The position numbers and the translations under genes are program-made. The notes under the pieces were generated by a model. The model was not told the DNA's origin. It made no database searches and saw only the letters and a program-made list of their open reading frames with translations. 64,000 nt of DNA from Adiantum capillus-veneris (Eukaryota > Streptophyta > Polypodiopsida > Polypodiales > Pteridaceae): assembly GCA_014529385.2 (NCBI GenBank), contig CM043946.1, positions 37,398,058 to 37,462,057 of the forward strand, in the 5' to 3' direction. The number at the start of each line of letters is the position of its first letter. Within the stretch, counting starts at the first letter, position 1. This document shows positions 20,617-30,440 of this stretch, piece after piece.

Positions 20617-20621
20617 AGAAG

Positions 20622-20661
<40 letters not shown>

Positions 20662-20690
20662 TTACCTGCTCCTTGCTTGAGAGCGTCGAA
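19731..20690. repeat. E2 minisatellite and CT/GT/GA simple repeats
   Basis: CGTAAATCTAA-type repeats (19731-19830), conserved filler (19830-20090), imperfect repeat units combining a CT-rich run with ATGTGTGCG and TTTATGCATG (20095-20395; two extra units compared with E1), (CT)n 20396-20442, (GT)n 20574-20614, (GA)n 20625-20660. Long open frames here are repeat artefacts. Confidence 0.88.
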
Positions 20691-20852
20691 AAACTCAGAT
20701 CTGAGATCTGAGTTTTTGGGCACGCTCGATTATTTTTTTAGCCCAGCCGGCGTCGCTATGAGCGTGGCAAATAAACAAAGAAATTTGCGACGCTCATAGC
20801 GACGTCGGGATTTTTTTTTTGAGCGTCGCTCTGTGAGCGTCGCTAATATGAA
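20690..20852 (-). repeat. E2 right subterminal region, truncated
   Basis: Contains the AAAAACTCAGATCT palindrome (about 20692-20720) and a shortened set of GAGCGTCGC/GCGACGCTC repeats. It stops 15 bp before the expected end and is fused to chromovirus LTR sequence. Confidence 0.85.
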
Positions 20853-20977
20853 TGGCCGGACTAGACAAGGGCAGGGCCGGGCTAGGAAGTGTGGAAAGGG
20901 AGTCCAACTAGGGCAAAGGGACAGGGGCTACGCTATATAGTGGGTGGTTGGGTGGTGGACTCTTAGGTTCTAGTTCT
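20853..20977 (+). repeat. Truncated chromovirus LTR (unit 2)
   Basis: Same as 7714-7838. The first 15 bp of the LTR are replaced by the E2 end, and no polypurine tract or pol remains to its left. Confidence 0.75.
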
Positions 20978-21812
20978 CCTTGTCTAACACTTTGCATCAT
21001 TTGTCGGTTTCTTGCTCTCCAAAGCGTTCTTCTTCTTGTCTCTTTGCCATGCATGCATAGAAATCTTTCTTCACATGTCCTTTCTTGTGACAATGGTAGC
21101 ACTCTACATTGCTCATCGAAGCACAAGACTTGCTATGAGAATGCTTTCTTTCCCGAGACTTAGAACGGTTACGATTTCTGCCTCTTTGATTGCGAGACTG
21201 TGCAACATAGGCATCACCATGCTTGGTAGGCTCAAGAGACTTCTTGCAAATCTCTTTTGTGAGCAAACTAATAACCACATCATTGTAAACCAGGCCCGTT
21301 CCAGGCACAGAATTACTCATGGCTGTACAAAATGTGTCCCAAGAAGACGGTAGAGAGCAAAGCAAGAAAATAGACTTCACTTCTTCATAAAGATTGAGTC
21401 CCTGCAAGATAATATGCGTGATAATGATGTTGAGCTCGTTCAAGTGACTAGAAACTATAGTGCCCTCTTTCATGCAAAGCTCAAAAAGATTTTTCATTAA
21501 GTAGACATTGTTAGAGGCACTCTTGATTTCATAAGTGTCACAAAGCTTCTTACAAAGTGGCTTTGTTGTAGGCTCACCAATTATGGTAAAGTAGACAGAT
21601 TCTGCCAAATGTAGACGGATAGTGGACCTAGCTTTAGCATCAAGCATCTTCCACTCAGAATCTGAATAGTCACCGCTCTCAAGAGGACCATCCAATGGCT
21701 CTATTTGTTCCTTTTGTATCAAAACATCCTAGATTTTCTCTTTCCAGATAGAAAAGTTGGTGCCATCAAATTTCTGAATGTTGTAAATGTCTTTACCCAA
21801 AGTAGAAGCCAT
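20978..21812 (-). pseudogene. Ty1/copia gag remnant (unit 2)
   Basis: Near-identical to 7839-8673: ATG at 21812, in-frame TAG at 21729-21731, then open 21722-20997 with the gag core and the CYHCHKKGHVKKDF knuckle. The shared stop shows the lesion predates the duplication. Confidence 0.85.
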
Positions 21813-22659
21813 AACTGTAAATTGTTAGCTCTAGGTGAAAACTATGGTGAGAGATCTGGAAAAAATTCGACAGAGTCTCCCCGGTAACTAGAGCAAAATC
21901 TCAACTCAAAATGGCATAAAAGTGACTAAAGATGCTCAGAGCATAAGGCATGAACGCATAAATTGACAACTATCCAAAAGAGGTGTGCATAAACCACTGA
22001 AACTGTCCAAAATGACTGCCAACACGGTGTCAAATGCACCTAGTCCTCTCTATACATGGCCTATGGCAAGGGTAACATAAAGGGATACTCCAACAACCTA
22101 TATCACCAAAGGTATTCCAACATCCGAGAATACTTTAGCTCAAACAAAACCTCACCAACGAACCTCAACAAATGGATCAACAGTCGTGGATTATAGTCAA
22201 GCTCAACAATGAATATCTTCGGCCAAATCTCGGAAATGGCCGGAACTGCTAAAATGCCAAGAAATGGCTCCACAAACGAGAATAGAATGGCAGTATAATC
22301 CGTAACTCAACGTACATAAAACAAACAAAGTCTCTACTGAGATAGTAGGACCTGCAAACAAACAGACGCCAAAAATATGCAAGCAGTACAACCAATCCTT
22401 GCAGGGATATACGCTCTCAAAAGAGCTCAAAAGTGCACTCAAAAGTGCTCAAAAAAATGCATGTACTTGCAAGCATGATCCGGTCAAGTAGTAGAAAATT
22501 GTCCGCTGGAAACCTGTAAGTAGCGATCACTGCCAAAATCAATGTATGGCTAGAGAATGTCAAATAAAGTGTCCGCACGAGGCATACATGGGCCAGAAAT
22601 GCATGTGGCCGAACAAAAAATGTCTCCGAAAAGCCACATTTTTGGCATAGACACATTCT
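21813..22659. other. Non-coding stretch (unit 2)
   Basis: Copy of 8674-9524. No gene or functional RNA recognised. It differs by a few substitutions and a short deletion near 22558. Confidence 0.4.
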
Positions 22660-23647
22660 TTGAAGGGTTATCTATCAAATGACTGTAGGATCTTGCAAAA
22701 TGAACATTTCATCTATAGATATCTTGTGCACAAAAATCATGGGTTGCCACTTGCAATCGTTTCAGATCAAGATCGCCGCTTCCTAAGTAACATGTGGCGG
22801 GAACTCTTCAAGCTTTTGGGCACACACCTCAGATTCTCATCAAGTTATCTCCCGAAAACCGAATGCCAAACCTAAAGAATCAACCAAGGCATTGAAGATT
22901 TCATCCGGAGCTATGTCAATGCAAATCAGAAGGACTGGGCTGATTACTTGGATGTGGTGGAATTTCATTACAATAGCGCAATCCACAGTGCTACCGGCTT
23001 CACACCCTTTGAACTGGCAACGGGAAAAGAAGTCATCACTCCGCTGGCCCTCGGCGCCGACAACATTCAAGCTGACAACATGGATTGTGAAGAATTCTTA
23101 CACACGTGGAATGAGAAGCTGCGAATTGCCAAGAAGAGTCTAAAGCAAAGCAAGCTGCACATGGTAAAGTATGCAAACCCACATCATCGCCAAGAAGAAC
23201 TAGCTCTTCACCGAAGGAGACCTAGTCCTAGTAAGCTCTCAAAACATTAACCTTCCACCTAGCTTAACAACAAAGTTTAATCACAGGTACTATGGTCCTT
23301 ACAAGATCGTGAAGTCTTACAATGACATCACCTACAAGCTCGACTTACCTTCCACATCCCATATCCATAACTCTTTTCATGTCATCTTACTCAAGCGCTA
23401 TCACTCTGACAACCAATACAAACATGCTCCACCGCCATCCGGAGAAGCAAGCATTCAATTGGAGCTGGACACTATACTGAAGAAACGCTTCTCCCACAAA
23501 GAAATTCAATTCTACGTCAAATGGAAAGGCCGTCCAATGGTCGATTGTACTTGGGAATCGGAGAGCAAAATACTGGAGATTGCCCGCACACTTGTCTTGT
23601 GCTTCTACAACATGGAACGAGATCAACCTCCCACTTACAGCTCATAG
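22660..23647 (+). pseudogene. Ty3/gypsy integrase plus chromodomain remnant (unit 2)
   Basis: Copy of 9525-10508. It keeps the catalytic Asp (VSDQDRRF), where unit 1 has Asn. It carries a GAA-to-TAA stop after CQT (22873-22875) at the catalytic-Glu motif, and a 4-bp insertion (CTAG, about 23202) that shifts the frame. The chromodomain (FYVKWKGRPMVDCTW) is still legible at 23505-23560. Confidence 0.88.
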
Positions 23648-24559
23648 GCTTAGGCTACTCCCATGTATCATACCCTTGTGAGGCACAAAACTCCCAAAAA
23701 TCCCAAACAAATCCGAATATCCAAAAATCCAAACAAATTTGTAAACATAAAAAAAGCCAAAACGTGGCATGACACTTTGTACTAGCACTTGCCTTTACAA
23801 AATAACATCACTTAACGAACCGCTTGACGAGGGTGCCAAGCTCTGTCAACCCGAGGGTGTATATAAGGTAGTACATGCTTACTCCCTACCCAAGTCCCAC
23901 TCCATTCTTTTTGGCAAGCTAATATAAAAGCTGTTATGTCCATCGGTATCGTGAGTACAGTGGGCTTCCCTCCCCCTTTCTCTCTCCCCCTTCGTATTGT
24001 CCCTACTCCCTCTCCCCCAATCTTCAACTTCCCCTCTTTGTCCCTCGGCAAGTCCCTAGGTGCCTCCCCTCAACTCGGGGGCGTCACATTGTCCATATAT
24101 GATATGAGTCACGACTCACGAGTGTCGCTGAAGTATTTTGGACACTCATTTTGATGGTTGCACACATTGTAGTGTGGTGGGTCCAAATCCTTCCTTACTA
24201 AGACCCATGTCACACACATCTGTTGGGATGTGAGTGTAGTTGAATTGGCCCAATCATTAGCACTGCCCGTATTTTTCATGTCACATAGGGCAGTGGCCCT
24301 CCCTCCAATCTGCAAGCCTGGCATGCCAAGTCATGGATGCATATAAAGCAATTTCATCTAGCGGGTAGTACCCAACCTCCACTCATCGAATGCATAAAGC
24401 AGCTCGTTGATTAGTCTTGGCCCAGCTCTTAGTCGGACATCGCTCACAATTCCACTGCTACTTGTGGCTGAGGGGGCTCTCTGTACTGCAGGCAGGGCTC
24501 CGAAGGCCATCTCGGAAACATCAAGACACATCACGCATGTGCGCTGACCACGTGTGACT
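23648..24559. other. Putative gypsy LTR remnant and flank (unit 2)
   Basis: Copy of 10509-11420 with the same TATA-like boxes (GTATATAAGG near 23867, ATATAAAAGC near 23920). No gene recognised. Confidence 0.4.
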
Positions 24560-25126
24560 CTAGCCTAAGGTCGAGTTCAGACAGGCGCGGTGGGGGAGAC
24601 GCTCGTTTGCTAAATTGTAGCTGCTTACGTTCATGAAGAGGTGAGTGGCAGCGATGCGGCGTAGGTTGCACCAGTGGCCGGTGCCGAAGGGGGCGAAGTC
24701 AATGGCGTGATCGAAGAGGATCTGGCGAGCAGAAGCTTTAATGGGGCGGTCAGCGAAGGCGGAGTGGTTGAGAATTTCTTTGGCGACGTCAGGGACGCTG
24801 GAGAGGATGACTCGGGTACCACCCAAGCTAAAGGCCATGAGAGAGCGAGCAGAACACCCAGAGGCAAGCTCTGCAAGACGCACATGAGCAACTAAGCCCC
24901 CCATCTCGAGCAACCTCCCTATCACAGGCCACCCTCTTGGCCCCGGTATTGAAGAGGAAGAATCTCCAGACAGGCGGCCCCAAGCATTACTCCCCGACGC
25001 TGCCCAATATATCATCATTGTACAGACCCAAATCAACACCATCGTCATCACCAACATTAATGCTGCTTTGGAAGACTCTAGTGGTGGCAGCAATATTGCT
25101 AGAGTGGAAATGAGAGAGACCACCAT
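24560..25126 (-). pseudogene. CYP78A-like P450 5' fragment (unit 2)
   Basis: 188-codon frame, nearly the same as unit 1. It differs at HSAFADRPIKAS (unit 1 has S before S) and DFAPFGTGHW (unit 1 has I). The CYP78A consensus is FAP, so unit 2 is closer to the ancestral sequence. Same anchor, same proline hinge, same abrupt loss of homology after ATHLF. Not a functional enzyme. Confidence 0.85.
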
Positions 25127-25980
25127 GCTTGTTCATGGGAAGCAAGAGTTGGTCCTGCAGGGCCGATATCTGCACCTGCCGCTAACATGAATATATAGCT
25201 GGGCAGCTATATAATGCATCTGAAAATTGCGAGATGGAGTGCATTCATGTTATCGACCACCATCTAGAAATTGCTGGAAGGCAAGCACAGAGAACTAGGC
25301 AGGAGATGAAATGTGTGTAGTATTGTGAGTAGCTGTCTTCTGTGCCTTACGAGCTTATTGTCTGTGTGTGTGTACGTGGGTATGTGTGTGTGTGTGTGTG
25401 TGGGAGCTGAAAGCTAAGAGAGAGAGAGCTGCTGTGTGGAGGGAAGGTGCTGCACTTCAAGTAGAATGGCGAAGATTTACACCGCTGGCTATGAAGAGAA
25501 GTTGCAAGTCTCGCCGGGTATTTTTATGGACCTGGACTCTCAGTGGAGCGAGTCTAGGTCTTGTCACCCACCTTTTATTCTTCACTGCATCCTGCCAGGG
25601 AGACCCACTGCACCGGTTCATGAGGATCACCTCCTCACTTGAGCATCAGGCCAACCCCCTCGCCGTCAGGGATCTTAGCTGCAGATATGATCTCAATAGC
25701 AGTTGAAGGAGTTTTTAAACCTTGATTACCTTATCATGAAGTACTTTCGTCTTCAGAACAATTCTGACAGAAACATTGAAAGATGTTGAGGCTATCATAT
25801 CTACTCGATCTATTGATACCAGCGCTCGAAATTTAACCGCAAATAATTTGCACATTGTTGCAGACTGCGTAGTGAATTCCAATGCAATGGAATCACGCCA
25901 GGTTGCAAGGTCAAGAAGGGAAGAAAAGGGTTTGAGGTAACAAAGAACATAGCTTGCTTGCAGCCCGCGCTTCTCATTAC
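25127..25980. other. Intergenic region of unit 2
   Basis: Copy of 11988-12840 with the inverted repeat (25192-25213), a GT tract (25365-25402) and the short MAKIYTAGYEEKLQ frame (25466-25642). No recognised gene. Confidence 0.4.
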
Positions 25981-26708
25981 CTAGGGAAGCAAAAGCTCCT
26001 TGCTAGGGTTTCGTATCGTGTATTGATAGCAATTACATCTTGAACCTTTGATGCTTTTTTTGCACTCTTGTACAGAAGACTTGCAGGCAGTTGTATCTAT
26101 ATTGAAGTGCTTGTAATAAGGAGAGGACTTGATTTGTGTGGCGTTGCAGTCAAAGAGAAGAATCATATTCGAGGGGCCGAAGGTGAAAGCTGAGTGTGCA
26201 AAGCTAGGCAAGATTGTTGCTTTTGTTATTGCTCTGGTTAGAGGCAGATGTGGGCTCCATGGAGATTGATGAAGCCATTGCAGGGGTATGAGGAGAGGTT
26301 TAGTGTGTAATTCTCATATCCTTCGCTAATATTATGAAACAGAGGGGCACACATCCCCATCACTATGGACGAGTTAAGGTGACTATCTATATATGGTGGC
26401 TTCCCAAGTTCCCTAGTAAATCCATGACAATGAGGGTGATCAAAGGATGGTTGGCAGTCAGAGATGAGGAAATCCAAATGCGTGCCATGACAACAATCTA
26501 CGATGACGATGGGGAAGGAGATGTTAACTTTGCTGGAGGAACATGTGGTGCTACCCTTCAAGGCCAAGCAGAATGTCTGGCTAGGGGTAGGGACAAAGTG
26601 GAGCTCGGCATTGATTACAAGTAGAGCATCATACAAGAGGAATGAGCTATTCCATGCTACAAGCCAAGATAAAGGCCTTCTTTTGGTGATCATCAAGAGC
26701 GGATTCAA
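25981..26708 (-). pseudogene. WAK/LRK10L-like ectodomain fragment (unit 2)
   Basis: Two frames (26708-26238, 26211-25981) match unit 1 with a few substitutions, e.g. HGTHLDF for HGMPLDF. Same frame change and no kinase domain. Confidence 0.5.
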
Positions 26709-27316
26709 CGTCGGACCATCATGATGCCGGAGTTATTATAAGAGATGGAATCATGGTGCGGGAGGTCTAGGAAATTGTGAGAACTTAGATATTAAGTTAA
26801 ATGTGCTTAATATCACTGTTAATTAATATGCTAATGTCAAGACATAAGAGAGTGCAAGATAGAAACAGAGCAATGACAATAGATTGCACTTGAATGGAGC
26901 AAGAACACCTTGTTACAAATGAGGGAATGTAATGGGATTTATATACAAGTTGAGGGAGTGAGGATTATCCATCACACGTGAATTATAGGTTGGCCGGTGG
27001 GAATAGACACATGTTGAGACTTACATAGGTGAAATGGGTCCATGTGGGAATTAGGTGTAAGGTCTTTGGGAATAGAGGTAGGTGGAAAGAAGTACACACT
27101 TAATAAAGTAATAAGCTACTTTTACATCCCCCTTAAGGGTGGACTTCTCGTTGTAACGCATTGAGATTGATGAACAAAAAAGCGTTGTGAAGGAGCCATG
27201 TCGTTGATACATGCTATCCCCCCTCAATGAGAAGTTCATCTAGTAGGGATCAAACTCAAATTACGAGATGAGGCTGTTTCTTTAGTGGCCGGCACAGACT
27301 TGGTGAGAAAGTCTGC

Positions 27317-27640
27317 CTAATTTTCTGCAGATGGAACATATACTAGCTTTATAAAGCCATTTACGACTAATTGTTTCAAGAGATGAAATCTTATCTTGAT
27401 GTGTTTGAGCTTGGATGAGAAGGAAGGTGATTCTGTAAGTGCAATGGTAGACTGATTATCACAAAAAAGAGAGATTGGATCAGTAGAGATATTGAAGGGT
27501 AGCTTCAATTCGTTGATCAATTCAGAGATCCAAAGAACCCCACGGGAGGCAAGAGCAGCAACAACGTATTCCACTTTAGTTGAAGAACTTGCAATAGAAG
27601 ATTTTCATTTGGTTTGCGAAGAGATAGGACCACTGGCCAA
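27317..27640 (-). pseudogene. Copia RNase H fragment (unit 2)
   Basis: VEYVVAALASRGVLWISELI followed by LFCDNQSTIALTESPSFSSK and VPSAEN, the same C-terminal portion as in unit 1. The upstream part and all of RT are deleted. Confidence 0.85.
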
Positions 27641-27668
27641 AGTGAATACATAGCCCCCTATAGAAAAA

Positions 27669-27724
27669 CATCAACAAAGATTTGCATGGGTGTGTGTGTG
27701 TGGGTCAGGCCATCAACAAAGATT
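27669..27724. repeat. 14-bp direct repeat at a deletion junction
   Basis: CATCAACAAAGATT occurs exactly at the RT-deletion junction (27669-27682) and again 42 bp away (27711-27724). In the undeleted copy (unit 3) only the second position has a counterpart (about 43185). This is the footprint of a templated insertion during end joining. Confidence 0.75.
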
Positions 27725-28457
27725 GATGAGAAGAGTGGATTGGTGATGAGAATGTAGGCTGCAATGGTGGAGAAAATTTACCTGAGATGATGAATTCTTC
27801 ATCAAAGATGACGGTGGAGGCAAAGATAAACTTGTGATGGTCTGGGATATAGAGGCGGTATGCCTTGATGCCAAAGAGATCACCATAGCCGACAAAAGTT
27901 GTGCGTTGAGCACGTGGTGATAGTTTTGATAAAGGTTGTGACACAAGTGGGTATGCAATGCTTACAAAGATGTGAAGGTGGCCAAGATGAGGTGGGTGAC
28001 CGTGCCAGAGGGTGTAGGGTATAGTAGTAGGATTACGGGTGAATGGAATGCGGTTTTGAATGTAGCAGGTGGTGGCGGTAGCTTCTTCCCAATAGGTTTT
28101 GCGGACGATAGCTTGAAGAAGCATGGCACGAGCAGCTTCAAATAGTGTGTGATTCTTACGCTCGGCACGACAGTTTTGTTGTGGGTGGTCGATGATGGAG
28201 AATTCATGTCGAATATCATCAGAAAGACATAAATATTTGAATGCATGAGAAGTGTAATCCCCACCATGATTTGTGCGGAGAGTTTTAATATGGCAGCCAT
28301 GTTTAGTCTCAACTAAAGCCTTGAATGTGCAAAAATGAGAGAAGATTGAGGATTTCTCGGCCATGTAGTAAGTAGTTGTGTATTTTGAGAAATCATCTAT
28401 AAAAGTAAGCATATACTTATTGCTAGTGAGGGAGGTGAGACGGGCAATGGGCCACAA
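27705..28457 (-). pseudogene. Copia integrase core (unit 2)
   Basis: 250 codons: LTFIDDFSKYTTTYYM has the first catalytic Asp, LRTNHGGDYTSHAF has Asn where unit 3 and the family have Asp (TDHGGEY), and HPQQNCRAERKNHTLFE has the Glu. Beyond it, FVGYGDLFGIKAYRLY and VIFDEEF are the usual integrase-RT linker. Truncated 5' by the chromovirus. Confidence 0.88.
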
Positions 28458-28458
28458 A

Positions 28459-28599
28459 TGTCAGGCCAAGGGCCAAACCAATGGGGTCACGGACTCGGCC
28501 AGGGGCTGGTTGCCAATGGAAACAGGTTTAGGCACGCTGGAAGCCTATAAAAGGGAGGTTGGGCGGATGGACCGGGTCTAGCAGTCCGTTGGTTTGAGA
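28459..28599 (+). repeat. Chromovirus 5' LTR
   Basis: Starts TGTCAGGCC. It carries a TATA box CTATAAAAGGG at 28545-28555, placing a transcription start about 20-30 nt downstream and leaving very short R and U5 regions. Confidence 0.95.
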
Positions 28600-29505
28600 T
28601 TGGTATCAGAGCTTCAGGCTATCTTGAGAACTGAGGCACGTTTTTACTTTTGTTGCATGTTGCATGCAACCTCAAAGGGAGGAAGAAGACGAAGTCGAGC
28701 CAAGCGCGTGTAGGAGCCCCTAGTCGCGGACGAAGACGTGAGTCGACCTGCACGGTTTTGCTTGTTTTTGGGCTCGCTGGGAGCACGGAGGGGAGTTGGT
28801 GACTTCCCGCTTCTTGCCCAGCCTCAGCAGACCTCGCCATCGCGAGGTATCTCTCCAAAAACACCTGCGCAGTCGGCCGCGTTGTCTACAACAGAGCTCT
28901 TCAAGTTTTCTTTTTACAAAAAACCCTTAAGGGTTGGCCGTTCACACCCGGCCAACCCTCATGGGTCTTGAACAAGGGCCGTGCCCTGCGCAATTGCGAT
29001 TCCATTGCTCTACGGCTTTCTTCTCCGATACGGTGGGCATCATCACAACAAATTTTTGTTGATTACAGTCAATCCAAAAATTTGCACTTGCTGCACACAG
29101 TTTTTGGAAGTTTCGACAAGCCATCAGTTGGTCGAAACTTTCCCCGTTTTGGTTTCTTGCATACGATGCCAGCCACCTCAGCAGTGACTCTACATTGATT
29201 TATGTTTTCAACTTCCTCATCGGCTACCCAAATTGTCGAAAACTTTCCAGTTTATTTGGTGTATTGCATACGACGCAAACCAGACTATTCGCAACTCGAA
29301 TTTGCTACGTGCTTTCGAGTGAATCATCCACTGCAGTTTTGCTCGTTGTTGTCAAGCTGGTAGTGGTCTTGGATTGAACTTCGCTTTCGAAGTCAGCGTT
29401 CTTTCTTCTCAAAGGCGCAATTATATGTTTCCTTATCGCATACGGCTACGAGATCTTTGGAACTCATGTATTCTCCTTTCTTTTCTCGCACAGTACGTCC
29501 ACAAC
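28600..29505 (+). other. Chromovirus leader (untranslated)
   Basis: About 900 bp between the primer binding site and the gag ATG. No convincing frame. Unusually long compared with the 141-bp LTR. Confidence 0.6.
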
Positions 29506-30440
29506 ATGGATTCGGACATAGATATGCATCATGCATTCGATTTTGAGCAGTCCGCACACGTTTCATCTGCCGATGCCACGCAGACGGTTCCTCTCATGGA
29601 GGGCAATCGTGCCACAACGGCGATAGACGATGCCTATGAGTTGCTGGACATGCAAGATTTCTGTGCATTGCAAACACGCATGACTGTGCTTGAAACGAAT
29701 TTTGCACAATTAAATCAGGATGTCACAGCATTATCCGATTTGATTAAGTTGCATGCGGCAACAGGCCACGGGCCCTGTTGGTCAACAAAATCAGGAGCAC
29801 GGCTCCACACGAGGAGAAGGGCCAGGTGCTGGGCAAGGCCCTCCTCTGGGACCGCTGCACTCTTTGACCCAAAAAGAGGTGGACGATTTGTTGAAAAATA
29901 CAAAGCCACCAATTTTTTGGGGAGAAGAGCATGAGCGAAACAAGGACATCATGAATATTTTTCTCAGTAAGTGGGATGGTATTCATGACCTTTGACGTAC
30001 CCCGGATGCAGCCAAAGCGCTGCAGAGAAGTCTGACTTTGGACGGCAAGGCCTACAAATGGTGGATGTCTCTCAAGGAGAAGGGAACCTACCACAGACTT
30101 GGCAGCTTTTGAGACTGTCTTCAGGAAGGAATTTCTACCTACTAATGAGAAGGATAGAAATTGGACCGCCTGGGACAAATGTTCTATGCGCCAGCATAAA
30201 ACATTATTGGAATATATTTCCCATTATCGGGATGTGATCCTCAAGCTGGAAGGGATGGACACCTTTCAGCAGGTACGTGGGTTCATCCGTGGGTTAAATC
30301 CCGATCTTGAGAAGCACGTTAAAACCCAGGATCCACAAACACTTGAGGAAGCAATAGTGCAAGCTCACATCCATGATGATCCCGATGATTGGGCATTGCA
30401 TAGTTTGCATGCATGTGCATGACACTACACCTGTTTCAAC
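29506..30440 (+). pseudogene. Chromovirus gag, frameshifted
   Basis: Starts MDSDIDMHHAFDFEQSAHVS and runs into a coiled-coil-like TRMTVLETNFAQLNQDVTAL. The frame shifts near 29755 (then LHSLTQKEVDDLLKNTKPPI in another frame), stops at 29993-29995 and shifts again. The Retrotrans_gag core follows: AAKALQRSLTLDGKAYKWWM and WDKCSMRQHKTLLEYISHYR, LEGMDTFQQVRGFIRGLNPD (30180-30310). The zinc knuckle is in the next frame. Confidence 0.85.

Larger units (their letters stand above)
14537..20852 (-). mobile_element. CACTA transposon copy E2, deletion derivative
   Basis: Left terminus CACTACAAGAGGTT (14537) is intact. The right end stops at GCTAATATGAA (20852), lacking the last 15 bp (GAGCCTCTTGTAGTG) that E1 and E3 have. 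Relative to E3 it has lost about 1.1 kb (end of TNP2 domain and start of DUF4218; junction near 17219) and about 0.68 kb (DUF4216; junction near 16793). It keeps a complete Transposase_24-like gene and the longest HIPP capture. With only one good end and no transposase it should be immobile. Confidence 0.93.

Noticed and set aside
14537-20852. E2 as an independent complete CACTA insertion with AGG target duplication
   Set aside because: The right terminus is missing and the following sequence is unrelated to the left flank, so no duplication can be shown.
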